Source of the DNA: Bacteroidales bacterium
GTDB lineage: Bacteria; Bacteroidota; Bacteroidia; Bacteroidales; UBA12170
DNA: 47,504 nt
NCBI GenBank assembly: GCA_027858955.1
Contig: JAQIBR010000195.1
Span: forward strand, 1-47,504
Reading direction: 5' to 3'
Of the stretch, positions 26,465 to 35,708 are shown in pieces. The notes beneath the pieces were generated by a model. That model ran no database searches, had not been told where the DNA came from, and saw only the letters and a list, made by a program, of their open reading frames with translations. Both the position numbers and the translations under genes were made by a program. Every line of letters starts with the position of its first letter. Position 1 is the first letter of the stretch.

Positions 26465-27825
26465 TCCTTTACTTTAGGAGTTTTTTTTTCTTCAGCAAGT
26501 ATTCTGTAAATCGTTGATTTACCAATATCCAGTCGATCAGCTACAGTTGGAATATCATTATGGTATTTCTCAAGGAAAATCTTCACTATTTGCAAGTCAT
26601 ATTCTTTTAACGACAATTCTTTCAAAAACAAATCGTGCATACCATCTACCGAATTAAAATTGATATCCTCAGCTTCAATACTATTATTATTAGACAGCAC
26701 CATTGCCAATTCGATAATTGCCTGAAGTTCACGAACATTTCCCGGGAAATGGTATTCATTTAGCTTTTGGTTTGCTCCAATACTTAGTTCTTTAACAGGA
26801 AGGTCGTTTTCGGTGGCAAAATGTTTTATAAAATGTTGTGCAAGTAGTGTTACATCCGTTCCGCGATTACGTAAAGGAGGCAAAAAAATCGGCAACCCTA
26901 ATAATCTGTAATATAAGTCTTCTCTAAAATGGCCTTTTTTAACTTCTTGAGCAAGATTTCTATGAGTTGCAATAATTATCCTGCAATCCACTTTTTGGGG
27001 TTTATTACTTCCTAGCCTGGAATACTCACCATCTTGCAATACGCGCAAAAGTTTAGTCTGCATATGGATTTCCATATCGCCAATCTCATCCAAAAACAAT
27101 GTGCCTTTATGAGCTTCTTCAAATTTTCCGCTCTTATTCTGATTCGCGCCAGTAAAAGCTCCTTTATCATATCCAAAAAGTTCACTTTCTATTAAGTCTT
27201 TTGGAATAGCCGAAACATTAATTGCAATAAATGCTTGTTTTTTTCGCGATGAATTATAATGAATTGATTTGGCTACTAATTCTTTTCCTGTCCCAGTTTC
27301 TCCTGCAATTGAAATGGTTATATTACTTCGAACTGCTTTTTCCATTAATGCAAAAACCTCCAATATAGGCAGGCTCTTACCTTTAATCAAATTGTTGAAA
27401 CGGTATTTTTTTCCAACTTCTTTTTCAAGTACGTCTACCTTACGTTCCAACATCACTTTTTCCCGAATGTTCGACATTAGGTTTCTGAGCTTTTTAATCA
27501 TATCGTCCGTTTTCACGAGGTAATCGTAGGCGCCCTCTTTCAATAAGGTAATGGCAGTCAGAACATCTTTTTGCCCTGAAACAATAAGTACAGGAATATT
27601 TGCATTGAATTCTTTAATTTTATGTAGTATTTCAGAACCTGTCATGTCAGGCAATAAGTAATCGAGCGATATAGCATCGGGGCTTCCAATATTTAGCTGT
27701 TTTAAAAAGCTTTCGCCATCGTAAAATACTTCAACTTCAAAATCGGGATTTAACTCCAACTCATACGACATCCTTCTGGCAAGTATTTTATCATCTTCTA
27801 TTACGTATATTTTAAAATTACCCAT
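26461..27825 (-). CDS. Sigma-54-dependent response regulator, NtrC family
   Basis: A 454-residue activator with three domains: a receiver (1-125) with the acidic YVIEDD and phospho-acceptor Asp55 in SLDYLLPDMTG; a sigma-54 AAA+ domain with Walker A GETGTGKE (175-182), the sigma-54-contacting GAFTGA (222-227) and Walker B GTLFLDEIGDM; and a C-terminal Fis-type helix-turn-helix ending in IPTVADRLDIGKSTIYRIL. The full activation machinery is intact. A cognate kinase is not adjacent; the soluble hybrid kinase at 1489-2634 is a possible but untested partner. RpoN, its required sigma factor, is encoded at 42398-43831. Confidence 0.95.
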   Translation of the reverse strand: MGNFKIYVIEDDKILARRMSYELELNPDFEVEVFYDGESFLKQLNIGSPDAISLDYLLPDMTGSEILHKIKEFNANIPVLIVSGQKDVLTAITLLKEGAYDYLVKTDDMIKKLRNLMSNIREKVMLERKVDVLEKEVGKKYRFNNLIKGKSLPILEVFALMEKAVRSNITISIAGETGTGKELVAKSIHYNSSRKKQAFIAINVSAIPKDLIESELFGYDKGAFTGANQNKSGKFEEAHKGTLFLDEIGDMEIHMQTKLLRVLQDGEYSRLGSNKPQKVDCRIIIATHRNLAQEVKKGHFREDLYYRLLGLPIFLPPLRNRGTDVTLLAQHFIKHFATENDLPVKELSIGANQKLNEYHFPGNVRELQAIIELAMVLSNNNSIEAEDINFNSVDGMHDLFLKELSLKEYDLQIVKIFLEKYHNDIPTVADRLDIGKSTIYRILAEEKKTPKVKD

Positions 27826-28077
27826 GGATTCTTTATTTAAATTCTCATTTTAAGAATGAAATTGTTTTTATTTTTTTTAGATTAACTATTTAATTAAGTG
27901 ATTTTTACAACCATATAAATAGAAACAATAAAAATATTTCTAGTTTTAAGAATGTTTCTAATACGTAAATTTACATGGAAAGGTTCACATAAACTAAAAA
28001 ATTGGGAATTTAATAACACTTGTGAAATTTTGATATGTATAGATGTTGCAGAATAACTATTTTTACCAAAAAATATT

Positions 28078-29007
28078 ATGCCCATCCTTGAAAACAATTC
28101 AGCAGGCAAGCAGCTTTTTGTTCTTTTATTAATCTTAGTATCTTCTGTTTTTATTATCACACCACTAGGAATACTCATTGCCGTACCATTTGTTGATGGA
28201 AATATTTTTACTGCTTTATCTCAAATGAACCTAGCGGAGACCGATCAAGACATCGCTTTGCTTAAATATTTTCAAATTATAAGCCAACTAGGTTTGTTTT
28301 TTGTATCTAGTTTGCTTTTTGCGGTATTGGTTAGTAAGAGTCCGCTTTCGTATTTCGGAATGAATAAGAGCCCGAAAATTAGCTTGATTGGGATTGCTTT
28401 AGTAATAAGTATTGTTAGTTCTCCAGTTTTAAACTGGGTAATGGAAGTAAACTATCAAGCTCATCTCCCCGAGGCTTTTGCTTCTCTCGAAAATTGGATG
28501 CGACAAATGGAGATAGAGGCAACTCGATTAACAGAATTATTCTTAAACGGGAACAACATGTCAACATTATTAGTAAACCTATTAATGATGGCCGTTTTAG
28601 CCGGCTTGGGTGAAGAATTACTTTTAAGAGGAGCTATTCAACCACTTTTAATTAAAATAACTAAAAACGCTCATATTGGAATATGGGTAGCCGCAGCTCT
28701 GTTTAGTTTAATGCATTTCCAATTTTTTGGCTTTATACCTCGAATGCTTTTAGGTGCTTTGTTTGGATATTATTATTATTGGTCGCGAAATTTATGGATT
28801 CCGATTATTGCACATATTTTAAATAATGGATTTATTGTTGTTTACGTATTCTTTAGCGGCACAAGTGATTTTTCACCTAAGTTAGGAGAACTTAATGCTA
28901 ATGATTCATCTTCAGGATTATTGATAATTTTAAGCGCTTCATTAAGCATAGCAGGTTTGCTATTCTTTTATCGTGAAGGATTGAAACAAGCTAAACAACG
29001 CGGATAA
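28078..29007 (+). CDS. CPBP family intramembrane glutamic endopeptidase (CAAX protease-like)
   Basis: A 309-residue polytopic membrane protein with about eight hydrophobic segments. The ABI/CPBP catalytic motifs are present: EExxxR as GEELLLRGAI, FxxxH as FSLMHFQF, and HxxxN-like as IAHILNNGF. The family acts as membrane proteases or as chaperone-like proteins; the substrate is unknown. It is transcribed towards the MITE-like element at 29041, which begins 34 bases after its stop codon. Confidence 0.88.
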   Translation: MPILENNSAGKQLFVLLLILVSSVFIITPLGILIAVPFVDGNIFTALSQMNLAETDQDIALLKYFQIISQLGLFFVSSLLFAVLVSKSPLSYFGMNKSPKISLIGIALVISIVSSPVLNWVMEVNYQAHLPEAFASLENWMRQMEIEATRLTELFLNGNNMSTLLVNLLMMAVLAGLGEELLLRGAIQPLLIKITKNAHIGIWVAAALFSLMHFQFFGFIPRMLLGALFGYYYYWSRNLWIPIIAHILNNGFIVVYVFFSGTSDFSPKLGELNANDSSSGLLIILSASLSIAGLLFFYREGLKQAKQRG

Positions 29008-29040
29008 TCTTTTCGCCATAATAATGTCCTAAATTCTGAT

Positions 29041-29182
29041 ATTATACCAATTGTAGTTCAAAATGCCGCATAGCAAATTTTGAATTTATCCCGAATATTC
29101 GGGATTAATGCGATAGATCAACAAAACTGCAAATTGAACAAAGTGAAAATATGCGGCATTTAGTTGACTAATCGGTATTATA
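29041..29182. mobile_element. MITE-like dispersed inverted-repeat element, copy 2
   Basis: Matches the element at 8195-8335 along its whole length with scattered substitutions and one short indel. The internal palindrome is CCCGAATATTCGGG here against CCCGAATCTTCGGG in the other copy, keeping the CCCGAA/TTCGGG stem. The flanking inverted pair AATGCCGCATA and TATGCGGCATT is unchanged. It sits between the CPBP gene and the ExbD operon terminator. Confidence 0.75.
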
Positions 29183-29191
29183 ACTTTTCGA

Positions 29192-29229
29192 CAAAAAAAA
29201 GACTATCCTTCAAATGATGGATAGCCTTT
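29192..29229 (-). terminator. Rho-independent terminator of the ExbB/ExbD operon
   Basis: On the minus strand GGCTATCC (29219-29226), a 10-base loop and GGATAGTC (29201-29208) form a GC-containing hairpin followed by an eight-T run (29193-29200). It lies 24 bases beyond the stop codon of the last ExbD gene. Confidence 0.85.
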
Positions 29230-29252
29230 CTATATTAAGTAATAAATTGAAT

Positions 29253-29717
29253 TTATTTTTCTTCATGTTCCTTTTGAACAGAGTAGTTGATTTTAAACGC
29301 ACCTACACGACGTAGTTTTTGTTTAATATCAGTTACTATTCCCATTTTTGTGCCACGGTCTACTTTCAAGGAAGTAGTAAGATATTTACGATCAGCCTCA
29401 TCTCTGGCTTCACGTTCCTTAGCAATAAATTCAGGAATAGCATCAATATGACCAAAAGCATCGTTTAATTGAATACGTGTATTGGTTCCAAGCCTTGATT
29501 GTACTGGTTCTCCTACATATATAAAACTTACTAATGATTTTTTCTCAAGTTTTTGAACTTCTTTTGCACTCGGCGAAGCCACTTTAACAAGTAATTCAGT
29601 TTCACGCATTACTGTTGTAACCATAAAGAAGAACAGTAGCATGAAAATAATATCAGGCAAAGATGCCGTTGATATACCGGGTGTCTCTTTTCCTCCCTTT
29701 TTTTTGAATCTTGACAT
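29253..29717 (-). CDS. exbD: ExbD/TolR family biopolymer transport protein (second copy)
   Basis: A 154-residue single-pass inner-membrane protein. The N-terminal membrane helix follows ISTASLPDIIFMLLFFFMVTT, where the conserved Asp takes part in proton use with ExbB. The periplasmic domain has the ExbD pattern and a variable C terminus. Together with ExbB it forms a proton-driven energiser for TonB, TolA or gliding/transport machines. It lies 17 bases behind the first ExbD gene and ends the operon. Confidence 0.9.
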   Translation of the reverse strand: MSRFKKKGGKETPGISTASLPDIIFMLLFFFMVTTVMRETELLVKVASPSAKEVQKLEKKSLVSFIYVGEPVQSRLGTNTRIQLNDAFGHIDAIPEFIAKEREARDEADRKYLTTSLKVDRGTKMGIVTDIKQKLRRVGAFKINYSVQKEHEEK

Positions 29718-29734
29718 TTTTCCTCCTTCTTTAA

Positions 29735-30307
29735 TTATTTACTACCTATATCTTCAGGCTCCGCTTCAGATACACGCGATCGAATTATTTTATTAACTGC
29801 ATCTTTATGATCTTCATCAATGTCCTCATAGAGTCTTCCAAACTTTTTCATAGAATACTCATCCTTTAGTTCAGCAAAAGCTTGTGCCAATTTATCCTGA
29901 ACAGCAATATACATCTCATAGGAAGTACCTCTATCATTTTTTAAAGAGATGATTCCTTCTGAAGTATAATCATTGCCTATAATCTCATCTGTTACCAGTT
30001 TTACTTCAGGGAAATCAGGATTATCAGGGAAATGTGGAGTCATAAATTCTTTGACATCATCTTTCAATGTAGAAATATCGCCAGGTCGATTATTGATTAA
30101 CAATCGGTCGCTTTTATTTACCAGAACATTCATCACATTCCTTTTCTTAGCATCCGGTGGTTTAACTGAAGGGTCAGGTGGAGGAGGCAAGATACGACCA
30201 ATACCTGTATCTACATCCATAGTTGTTGTAACTAGGAAAAAGATTAACAACAAGAAGGCTATATCAGCCATCGAGCTAGCGTTTAATTCGGGTGTTTTTG
30301 CCGCCAT
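29735..30307 (-). CDS. exbD: ExbD/TolR family biopolymer transport protein (first copy)
   Basis: A 190-residue single-pass protein. The membrane segment contains SSMADIAFLLLIFFLVTT with the conserved Asp. The periplasmic part is longer than in the second copy, with a proline-rich PPPPDPSVKPPDAKK stretch after the helix. The two ExbD proteins could form a heterodimer in the ExbB channel. It is 15 bases downstream of the 4-TM gene. Confidence 0.9.
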   Translation of the reverse strand: MAAKTPELNASSMADIAFLLLIFFLVTTTMDVDTGIGRILPPPPDPSVKPPDAKKRNVMNVLVNKSDRLLINNRPGDISTLKDDVKEFMTPHFPDNPDFPEVKLVTDEIIGNDYTSEGIISLKNDRGTSYEMYIAVQDKLAQAFAELKDEYSMKKFGRLYEDIDEDHKDAVNKIIRSRVSEAEPEDIGSK

Positions 30308-30322
30308 AGTCTCTAAATTTTA

Positions 30323-30754
30323 TTATTTAAAAATACTGGAAATACTGGCATAAATAGTAGCCCCTATTGCCATTATAAAAATAAAGTATGTATAAAACAA
30401 ACCTGCGCCTACCAATCTAGATGTTTGCTCATTAGTTTCCATATTCTCCAACTGAGCAGGAGTAAATGAATTATCTGATAATGCATAAGCAACAAACCAA
30501 AGAGCTACCAGAAAAGCAACTACTATTAGTGATCTTACAGCATCTTTTGGGTTAGCAATTACTTGAATTATAGGGAATAGAATAGCACATAGGGCAGATA
30601 TCCCAAAGGCAATATAAGCCACCAAGAAATACCCATCAAGAACAGTATCCGAAGGTGAACCTCCCTGATAAAAAATTACTATCTGATAAATCGTAGCAAT
30701 AGCAATCAGGATAATTGATATACCTTTAAATATGTTTTTCAATAAATTATCCAT
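30323..30754 (-). CDS. Four-helix membrane protein of the ExbB-ExbD operon
   Basis: A 143-residue protein with about four hydrophobic segments and no known enzyme motif. It always seems to sit between ExbB and ExbD in this type of Bacteroidota operon, as far as I recall; here the spacings are 8 bases to exbB and 15 to exbD, showing one transcript. The function is unknown; it is probably a structural or assembly partner of the channel. Confidence 0.75.
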   Translation of the reverse strand: MDNLLKNIFKGISIILIAIATIYQIVIFYQGGSPSDTVLDGYFLVAYIAFGISALCAILFPIIQVIANPKDAVRSLIVVAFLVALWFVAYALSDNSFTPAQLENMETNEQTSRLVGAGLFYTYFIFIMAIGATIYASISSIFK

Positions 30755-30762
30755 ATTAATTA

Positions 30763-31587
30763 TTATTTACCTGATTTAAAATTTGAAAGAATATCAACGA
30801 ATTCAATAGTACTATCTTCCATATCGTTAACGATAGAGTCGATTTTAGCAACTAAATAATTATAGAAAACTTGTAAGATAATAGCTACAATCAAACCAAA
30901 TACGGTTGTTAAAAGAGCTACCTGAATACCGCTAGCTACAACAGTTGCAGAAATGTTACCAGCAGCAGCAATATCAGCGAAAGCACCAATCATACCAATT
31001 ACAGTTCCCATGAAACCAAGCATAGGAGCTAGTGCGATAAATAAGGCTATCCAAGAAAGACCTTTTTCTAAACGTCCCATCAAAACGCCACCAAAAGCAA
31101 CAATAGACTTTTCAACAACGTCTAAACCATCTTCGTATTTGTGAAGCCCTTGCCAGAAAATACTTGCAACCGGTCCTTTTGTGTCTTTACATACTTCTTT
31201 AGCACCATCAACACCACCGTTTTGCAAAGCAGTTTCAACTTTGTTTAATAATTTCTTTGTGTTAGTTGTAGAAAGATTTAGATAAATAATTCTTTCTACT
31301 GAAAGAGCCAAACCAAAAATCAGGGCCAACAATACAATACCCATAAATCCAGCGTTACCAGCGATAAACTGTTCTTTCAAAATTTGGTGGAAACCTTTAT
31401 CGACCTCTACATTTTCTTCTAAAGTAGCAACTTGATCTGCAACAGCAGCTTCTAAAGAATCAGCTTCAGCTACAACATCGTTAGTTTCTTCAGTTTGTGC
31501 CTGAACATCTTCTTGAGCAATAACCATATTGGTAAAACCAAAAGATAATATTCCGGCCAATGTTAAAAAAGCAATTAGTTTTTTCAT
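30763..31587 (-). CDS. exbB: MotA/TolQ/ExbB proton channel family protein
   Basis: A 274-residue protein with an N-terminal signal/TM segment (up to about residue 25), an acidic linker, and the TolQ/ExbB domain with three helices (about 75-95, 170-195 and 215-245). The segment APMLGFMGTVIGMIGAF is the family signature. It forms the proton channel with ExbD. It is the first gene of the four-gene operon exbB-4TM-exbD-exbD, starting 62 bases downstream of tRNA-Ser on the same strand. Confidence 0.9.
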   Translation of the reverse strand: MKKLIAFLTLAGILSFGFTNMVIAQEDVQAQTEETNDVVAEADSLEAAVADQVATLEENVEVDKGFHQILKEQFIAGNAGFMGIVLLALIFGLALSVERIIYLNLSTTNTKKLLNKVETALQNGGVDGAKEVCKDTKGPVASIFWQGLHKYEDGLDVVEKSIVAFGGVLMGRLEKGLSWIALFIALAPMLGFMGTVIGMIGAFADIAAAGNISATVVASGIQVALLTTVFGLIVAIILQVFYNYLVAKIDSIVNDMEDSTIEFVDILSNFKSGK

Positions 31588-31648
31588 AATAATCCAATTT
31601 ATTTACAAAACTTCAATTTAATTTATTTTCATTTAGTTTAAAAATCTG

Positions 31649-31736
31649 CGGAGAAAGAGGGATTCGAACCCTCGGTACACTTTTGGCGTACACACGCTTT
31701 CCAGGCGTGCACCTTAAGCCACTCGGTCATCTCTCC
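31649..31736 (-). tRNA. tRNA-Ser, anticodon GGA
   Basis: An 88-base minus-strand tRNA: acceptor GGAGAGA pairs with TTTCTCC (one G-T pair), and a T-loop GGTTCGAATCC is present. The anticodon loop reads CTGGAAA with anticodon GGA. The long variable arm (GTGTACGCCAAAAGTGTAC) is typical of serine tRNAs. CCA is not encoded. Confidence 0.95.
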
Positions 31737-31987
31737 TTTTTCTCCAATAGACTTCTGCCTCTTAGCGGCGGCTAAAATACAAAAAATATATTCTTAATAA
31801 AAAAAATGATTTTAAATTTTGCTTCGCCAATACCTATTTAATGGCGCTTTAAATTCTCTGCTTGTCTTTTTTCAAACAATTTCATCTAATTAATTACACT
31901 GAATAGCGCGTTTTGGCTTCTTTTTGCTTATTTTCAAAAATAAATTTTGCGTAACTTTGAAGCGTATTTTAACCCCAATTATTTATT
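31737..31987. other. Intergenic region with pgk promoter
   Basis: Apart from the tRNA upstream sequence, this region has the -7 element TAACTTTG (31952-31959) for pgk, 29 bases before its start codon. No other gene is seen. Confidence 0.55.
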
Positions 31988-33178
31988 ATGAAAACTATTG
32001 ACAAAATCAATTTCAATGGAAAAAAAGCCATCATTCGAGTTGACTTCAATGTTCCGCTAAACAATAATTTCGAGATAACCGACAAAACTCGCATTAATGC
32101 TGCTATCCCAACCATCAAAAAAATATTGGCTGATGGAGGCTCTGTTATTTTAATGTCGCATTTAGGAAGGCCAAAAAATGGCCCGGAAGATAAATTCTCG
32201 CTAAAACATTTATTACCAACACTAAATCAAAAGCTAAACACTAAATTGTTGTTTGCTCCCGATTGTATTAGTGATGAAGCAAAATTGTTAGCCGACAACC
32301 TGCAATCAGGTCAAGTTTTACTTTTAGAAAACCTGCGTTTTTATAAAGAAGAAACTAAAGGCGATGAAACTTTTGCAGAAAAATTAGCAAATTTAGCTGA
32401 TGTGTATGTTAATGATGCTTTTGGCACAGCACATAGAGCTCATGCATCTACAACTATAATTGCTAAGTTTTTCCCAACAACAAAAGTGTTCGGCTATGTT
32501 ATGGCCAATGAAATTGCAAGCATAAATAAGGTATTACTTGATACCAAAAAACCTTTTACAGCTATTTTAGGTGGCGCCAAAGTATCAGATAAAATTGGTA
32601 TAATCGAAAATTTACTTCAGAAAGTAGACCACCTTATTATAGGCGGAGGAATGATGTTCACTTTTATAAAAGCTATGGGAGGAGAGATTGGTTCTTCTTT
32701 AGTTGAAACAGATTTATTGAATATGGCAAACGATATTCTATCAAAAGCAAAACAAAAAGGTGTTTCTATCCATATTCCTTTAGATACCATTGTTGCGGAT
32801 AACTTTAGCAATGATGCAAACCGCAAAGAAGTAGCTTCTTTTGCTATTGAGGAAGGCTGGATGGGCTTAGATATTGGATCAAAAAGTTGCAGCAGTTTTA
32901 AAGATGTAATTCTCAATTCATCTACTATTTTATGGAATGGGCCAATGGGTGTTTTCGAAATGGAAAATTTCGCTGAAGGAACTCGAACTATTGCAATGGC
33001 TGTTGCGGGAGCAACAAGCAAAGGTGCTTATAGTTTAATTGGCGGCGGAGATTCAGTTGCTGCAATAAATAAATACGAATTAGCCGATAAGGTAAGCTAT
33101 GTTTCCACTGGTGGTGGTGCAATGCTCGAATTTATGGAAGGAAAAGAACTACCTGGGATTAAAGCAATTCTTGATTAA
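31988..33178 (+). CDS. pgk: Phosphoglycerate kinase
   Basis: A 396-residue enzyme of standard length making ATP from 1,3-bisphosphoglycerate. The landmarks are [11 protein letters not shown] at the N terminus, [20 protein letters not shown], the ATP-binding [15 protein letters not shown] and the C-terminal [12 protein letters not shown] with [10 protein letters not shown]. It is transcribed alone behind the TAACTTTG promoter element. All substrate-binding arginines (Arg21 region, Arg61 region, HRAH motif) seem present. Confidence 0.97.
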   Translation: MKTIDKINFNGKKAIIRVDFNVPLNNNFEITDKTRINAAIPTIKKILADGGSVILMSHLGRPKNGPEDKFSLKHLLPTLNQKLNTKLLFAPDCISDEAKLLADNLQSGQVLLLENLRFYKEETKGDETFAEKLANLADVYVNDAFGTAHRAHASTTIIAKFFPTTKVFGYVMANEIASINKVLLDTKKPFTAILGGAKVSDKIGIIENLLQKVDHLIIGGGMMFTFIKAMGGEIGSSLVETDLLNMANDILSKAKQKGVSIHIPLDTIVADNFSNDANRKEVASFAIEEGWMGLDIGSKSCSSFKDVILNSSTILWNGPMGVFEMENFAEGTRTIAMAVAGATSKGAYSLIGGGDSVAAINKYELADKVSYVSTGGGAMLEFMEGKELPGIKAILD

Positions 33179-33232
33179 TTAATGAATTGATGTGAAAATG
33201 GGTGAATATTAGCACGTTAACTTATTATCACA

Positions 33233-34039
33233 TTATTTCTTTTTCTTCTTTTCAATCTTAGAATCAAGCGGATATTTAAGGTTTTTAAACTTGAAAAGCT
33301 CAGCTTTAATACTGCCAAATATCACTTCTGATTTAATTAAAATCGGGATGCGATTTTTATCATCGGTAACCCATAAAAACATTGGGTATGGATGATCAAA
33401 CACTTCGCCTTCTACTACCATTGGTTTAAATTTCATTGCTCGAAATTTCCCAAGTCGAGTTTCAACAATTTCTTTTCCTTCATAAAAAATTACCGATGTG
33501 TAAACAGAATCATCAAGATAAAAATCAAGAGGAAAATTCCCTCCTATCGGAATGGATGAAATATCAAGAGTTCGTGCAAAATAAAAAGATGAAATTAAAT
33601 CTTGAACACTTTCTCCTATGTCTATTTCATCTTGACGGCTAATTGCTTTCCCTTTTTTATAATCGAATTGAACATCATCATCAACTATATATCCGCCCTC
33701 GCTTGTTCTACGTATAAATTGATATGAACGAAGATCATTTTCATCGAACCAGCTTTCGAAACGATCGCGTACTTTATAGAAAAAATCTACAGTACCAATA
33801 GAATTACCTCGTCCTACAGCATGGAAAACAGATTTGCCATCTTTCTTTTCCCCGGTTTTATCAATCTCAAAAAATGCTTTACCTGCATATACTTTTCCAA
33901 GTAATGGGGCATCATAATAAACAAGAAAACCAAGCTCTTCTTCAGCTTTAAATGGCAGTTCCTGAGCAGAGCATATCTTGCCAAAAAATACAAAAGCTGT
34001 CAAAATAATTATATATAGAATGGATTTAGTTGATATCAT
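33233..34039 (-). CDS. DUF3108 domain-containing exported protein
   Basis: A 268-residue protein with a signal peptide (cleavage after ICSAQ, ~residue 26) and the DUF3108 pattern: GEELGFLVYYDAPLLGKVYAGKAFF-like start, VRDRFESWFDENDLRS, and IVETRLGKFRAMKFKP…MFLWVTDDKNRIPILIKSEVIFGSIKAEL. The C terminus is a Lys-rich tail (KIEKKKKK). Members are periplasmic and of unknown function, often near envelope-related genes. It is convergent with pgk and divergent from rocD. Confidence 0.85.
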   Translation of the reverse strand: MISTKSILYIIILTAFVFFGKICSAQELPFKAEEELGFLVYYDAPLLGKVYAGKAFFEIDKTGEKKDGKSVFHAVGRGNSIGTVDFFYKVRDRFESWFDENDLRSYQFIRRTSEGGYIVDDDVQFDYKKGKAISRQDEIDIGESVQDLISSFYFARTLDISSIPIGGNFPLDFYLDDSVYTSVIFYEGKEIVETRLGKFRAMKFKPMVVEGEVFDHPYPMFLWVTDDKNRIPILIKSEVIFGSIKAELFKFKNLKYPLDSKIEKKKKK

Positions 34040-34113
34040 ATATTTTGAATTGCCAATTTTGTGCCAAAAATAACAAATTTATGCCCACAACAGTTCACTT
34101 CATTAATTAAATC

Positions 34114-34146
34114 TTTGGCCATTTACCTAAAGAAACATTACCTTTG
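34114..34146 (+). promoter_or_regulatory. Bacteroidota-type promoter for rocD
   Basis: TTTG (34114-34117) and TACCTTTG (34139-34146) are separated by 21 bases, and the start codon lies 33 bases further on. This fits the phylum consensus. Confidence 0.6.
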
Positions 34147-34179
34147 CCGGCAAGAATAAATTTTAAAAATCAATAAAAT

Positions 34180-35403
34180 ATGGCTATTAAAATTTCATCA
34201 AAAACAGCTATAGAGCTGGAAAACAAGTACGGTGCTCATAATTACCACCCATTGCCAATAGTTCTTGCAAAAGGATTAGGTGCAAAAGTGTGGGATGCAG
34301 AAGGAAAAGAATATTACGATTTTCTCTCTGCTTATTCTGCTGTTAATCAAGGTCATTGTCATCCTAGAATTATAGGAGCATTGAAAGATCAAGCTGAAGT
34401 ACTTACGTTAACTTCACGTGCATTTTTTAATGATGTATTAGGAGAATACGAAAAGTATATGTCAGAATATTTCGGCTATGATAAAATTTTGCCAATGAAT
34501 ACTGGAGCTGAAGCTGATGAAACAGCTTTAAAATTGGCGCGAAAATGGGGATATGACAAAAAAGGCATACCTGAAAACCAAGCAAAAATAATTGTTTGCG
34601 CCAATAATTTCCACGGAAGAACAATCACTATTATTTCTATGTCGACCGATCCTGATGCGTACAAAGGCTTTGGACCATATACACCAGGGTTTATAACTGT
34701 TCCATACAACGATCTCGATGCTTTAAATAAAGAATTGGAAGACCCAAATGTGGCTGCTTTCCTAGTTGAGCCAATTCAGGGAGAAGCAGGTGTTTATGTT
34801 CCTGATGAAGGATATTTGAAAAAAGCTTTTGATGCCTGTAAAGCTAAAAACGTGCTTTTTATTGCTGATGAAGTTCAAACGGGCATTGCTCGTACAGGAA
34901 AATTATTGGCTTGCGACCACGAAGGCGTAAAACCCGATATTTTAATCTTGGGGAAAGCTCTTTCTGGAGGAGTCCTTCCTGTTTCTGCTGTTTTAGCAAA
35001 TGATGATATTATGCTTGTTATTAAGCCCGGCGAACACGGCTCTACTTTTGGAGGTAATCCATTAGCGGCAAAAGTAGCTATGGCAGCTTTAGATGTTGTA
35101 AAAGAAGAGAAACTAGCCGAGCGTGCTGAGAGTCTTGGAAAAATATTTAGAAAAGCTCTGGACGATATTGATTCAGATATGATTGAATTAGTTCGTGGAA
35201 AAGGATTATTGAACGCTATAATTATTAAACCTAAAAACGGTAAAGAAGCCTGGGACGTTTGTGTTAAAATGGCCGAAAATGGTGTTTTAGCAAAACCCAC
35301 CCATGGACATATTATCCGTTTTGCACCTCCTTTGATTATTACTGAAGAGCAATTGGCTGATGCAATAAAACGTATTGAAAAGTCGATAAAGTTTTTTGAC
35401 TAA
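34180..35403 (+). CDS. rocD: Ornithine--oxo-acid aminotransferase
   Basis: A 407-residue class-III PLP aminotransferase. The PLP Lys259 lies in [10 protein letters not shown]; the phosphate-binding and substrate segments [32 protein letters not shown] and [12 protein letters not shown] are all present, and the [13 protein letters not shown] opening is that of ornithine aminotransferases rather than acetylornithine or GABA enzymes. It converts ornithine to glutamate-5-semialdehyde. It stands alone and is closed by a strong terminator. Confidence 0.93.
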   Translation: MAIKISSKTAIELENKYGAHNYHPLPIVLAKGLGAKVWDAEGKEYYDFLSAYSAVNQGHCHPRIIGALKDQAEVLTLTSRAFFNDVLGEYEKYMSEYFGYDKILPMNTGAEADETALKLARKWGYDKKGIPENQAKIIVCANNFHGRTITIISMSTDPDAYKGFGPYTPGFITVPYNDLDALNKELEDPNVAAFLVEPIQGEAGVYVPDEGYLKKAFDACKAKNVLFIADEVQTGIARTGKLLACDHEGVKPDILILGKALSGGVLPVSAVLANDDIMLVIKPGEHGSTFGGNPLAAKVAMAALDVVKEEKLAERAESLGKIFRKALDDIDSDMIELVRGKGLLNAIIIKPKNGKEAWDVCVKMAENGVLAKPTHGHIIRFAPPLIITEEQLADAIKRIEKSIKFFD

Positions 35404-35422
35404 ATCTGATTTCTGAATTATT

Positions 35423-35463
35423 AAAACTTCTCATCCGTCAGCTGACGGATGGGGAGTTTTTTT
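35423..35463 (+). terminator. Rho-independent terminator of rocD
   Basis: A perfect 20-base palindrome CATCCGTCAGCTGACGGATG (35432-35451) is flanked by further pairing AACTTCT/GGGGAGTT and a T7 run, 20 bases after the rocD stop codon. Confidence 0.88.
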
Positions 35464-35537
35464 ACTCTCTGCAGAATGTAGAAAGAATTAAGAAATCTAT
35501 TTTAGCTTTCGATTAATATCCGTAATCAAAATCTCTT

Positions 35538-35571
35538 GAACTCCTCATCCATTCGGAGATGAGTTTTTTTG
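35538..35571 (+). terminator. Second terminator-like hairpin downstream of rocD
   Basis: CTCATC (35544-35549) pairs with GATGAG (35557-35562 region), with AACTC/GAGTT outer pairing and a T7 run. Its duty is unclear, since rocD already has a terminator 80 bases before it. Confidence 0.55.
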
Positions 35572-35667
35572 TGTTAAACATTCGGAGTGCGTCTCAAAGA
35601 CGCGCCCCGAATAATCCTTCCGCTCCACAGAATCCTTTCGCGCCCCGAATCCAGTCTCAAATTATAC

Positions 35668-35708
35668 CAAAAACAAAGAAACCGCTGCAGGGGATGCACA
35701 CGGTTTCT
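35668..35708 (-). terminator. Terminator-like hairpin downstream of pheS
   Basis: AGAAACCG (35677-35684) and CGGTTTCT (35701-35708) form an 8-bp stem with a 16-base loop rich in GC (CTGCAGGGGATGCACA). On the minus strand it is followed by TTGTTTTTGG, so it would stop transcription coming from pheS about 360 bases downstream of its stop codon. Confidence 0.5.
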
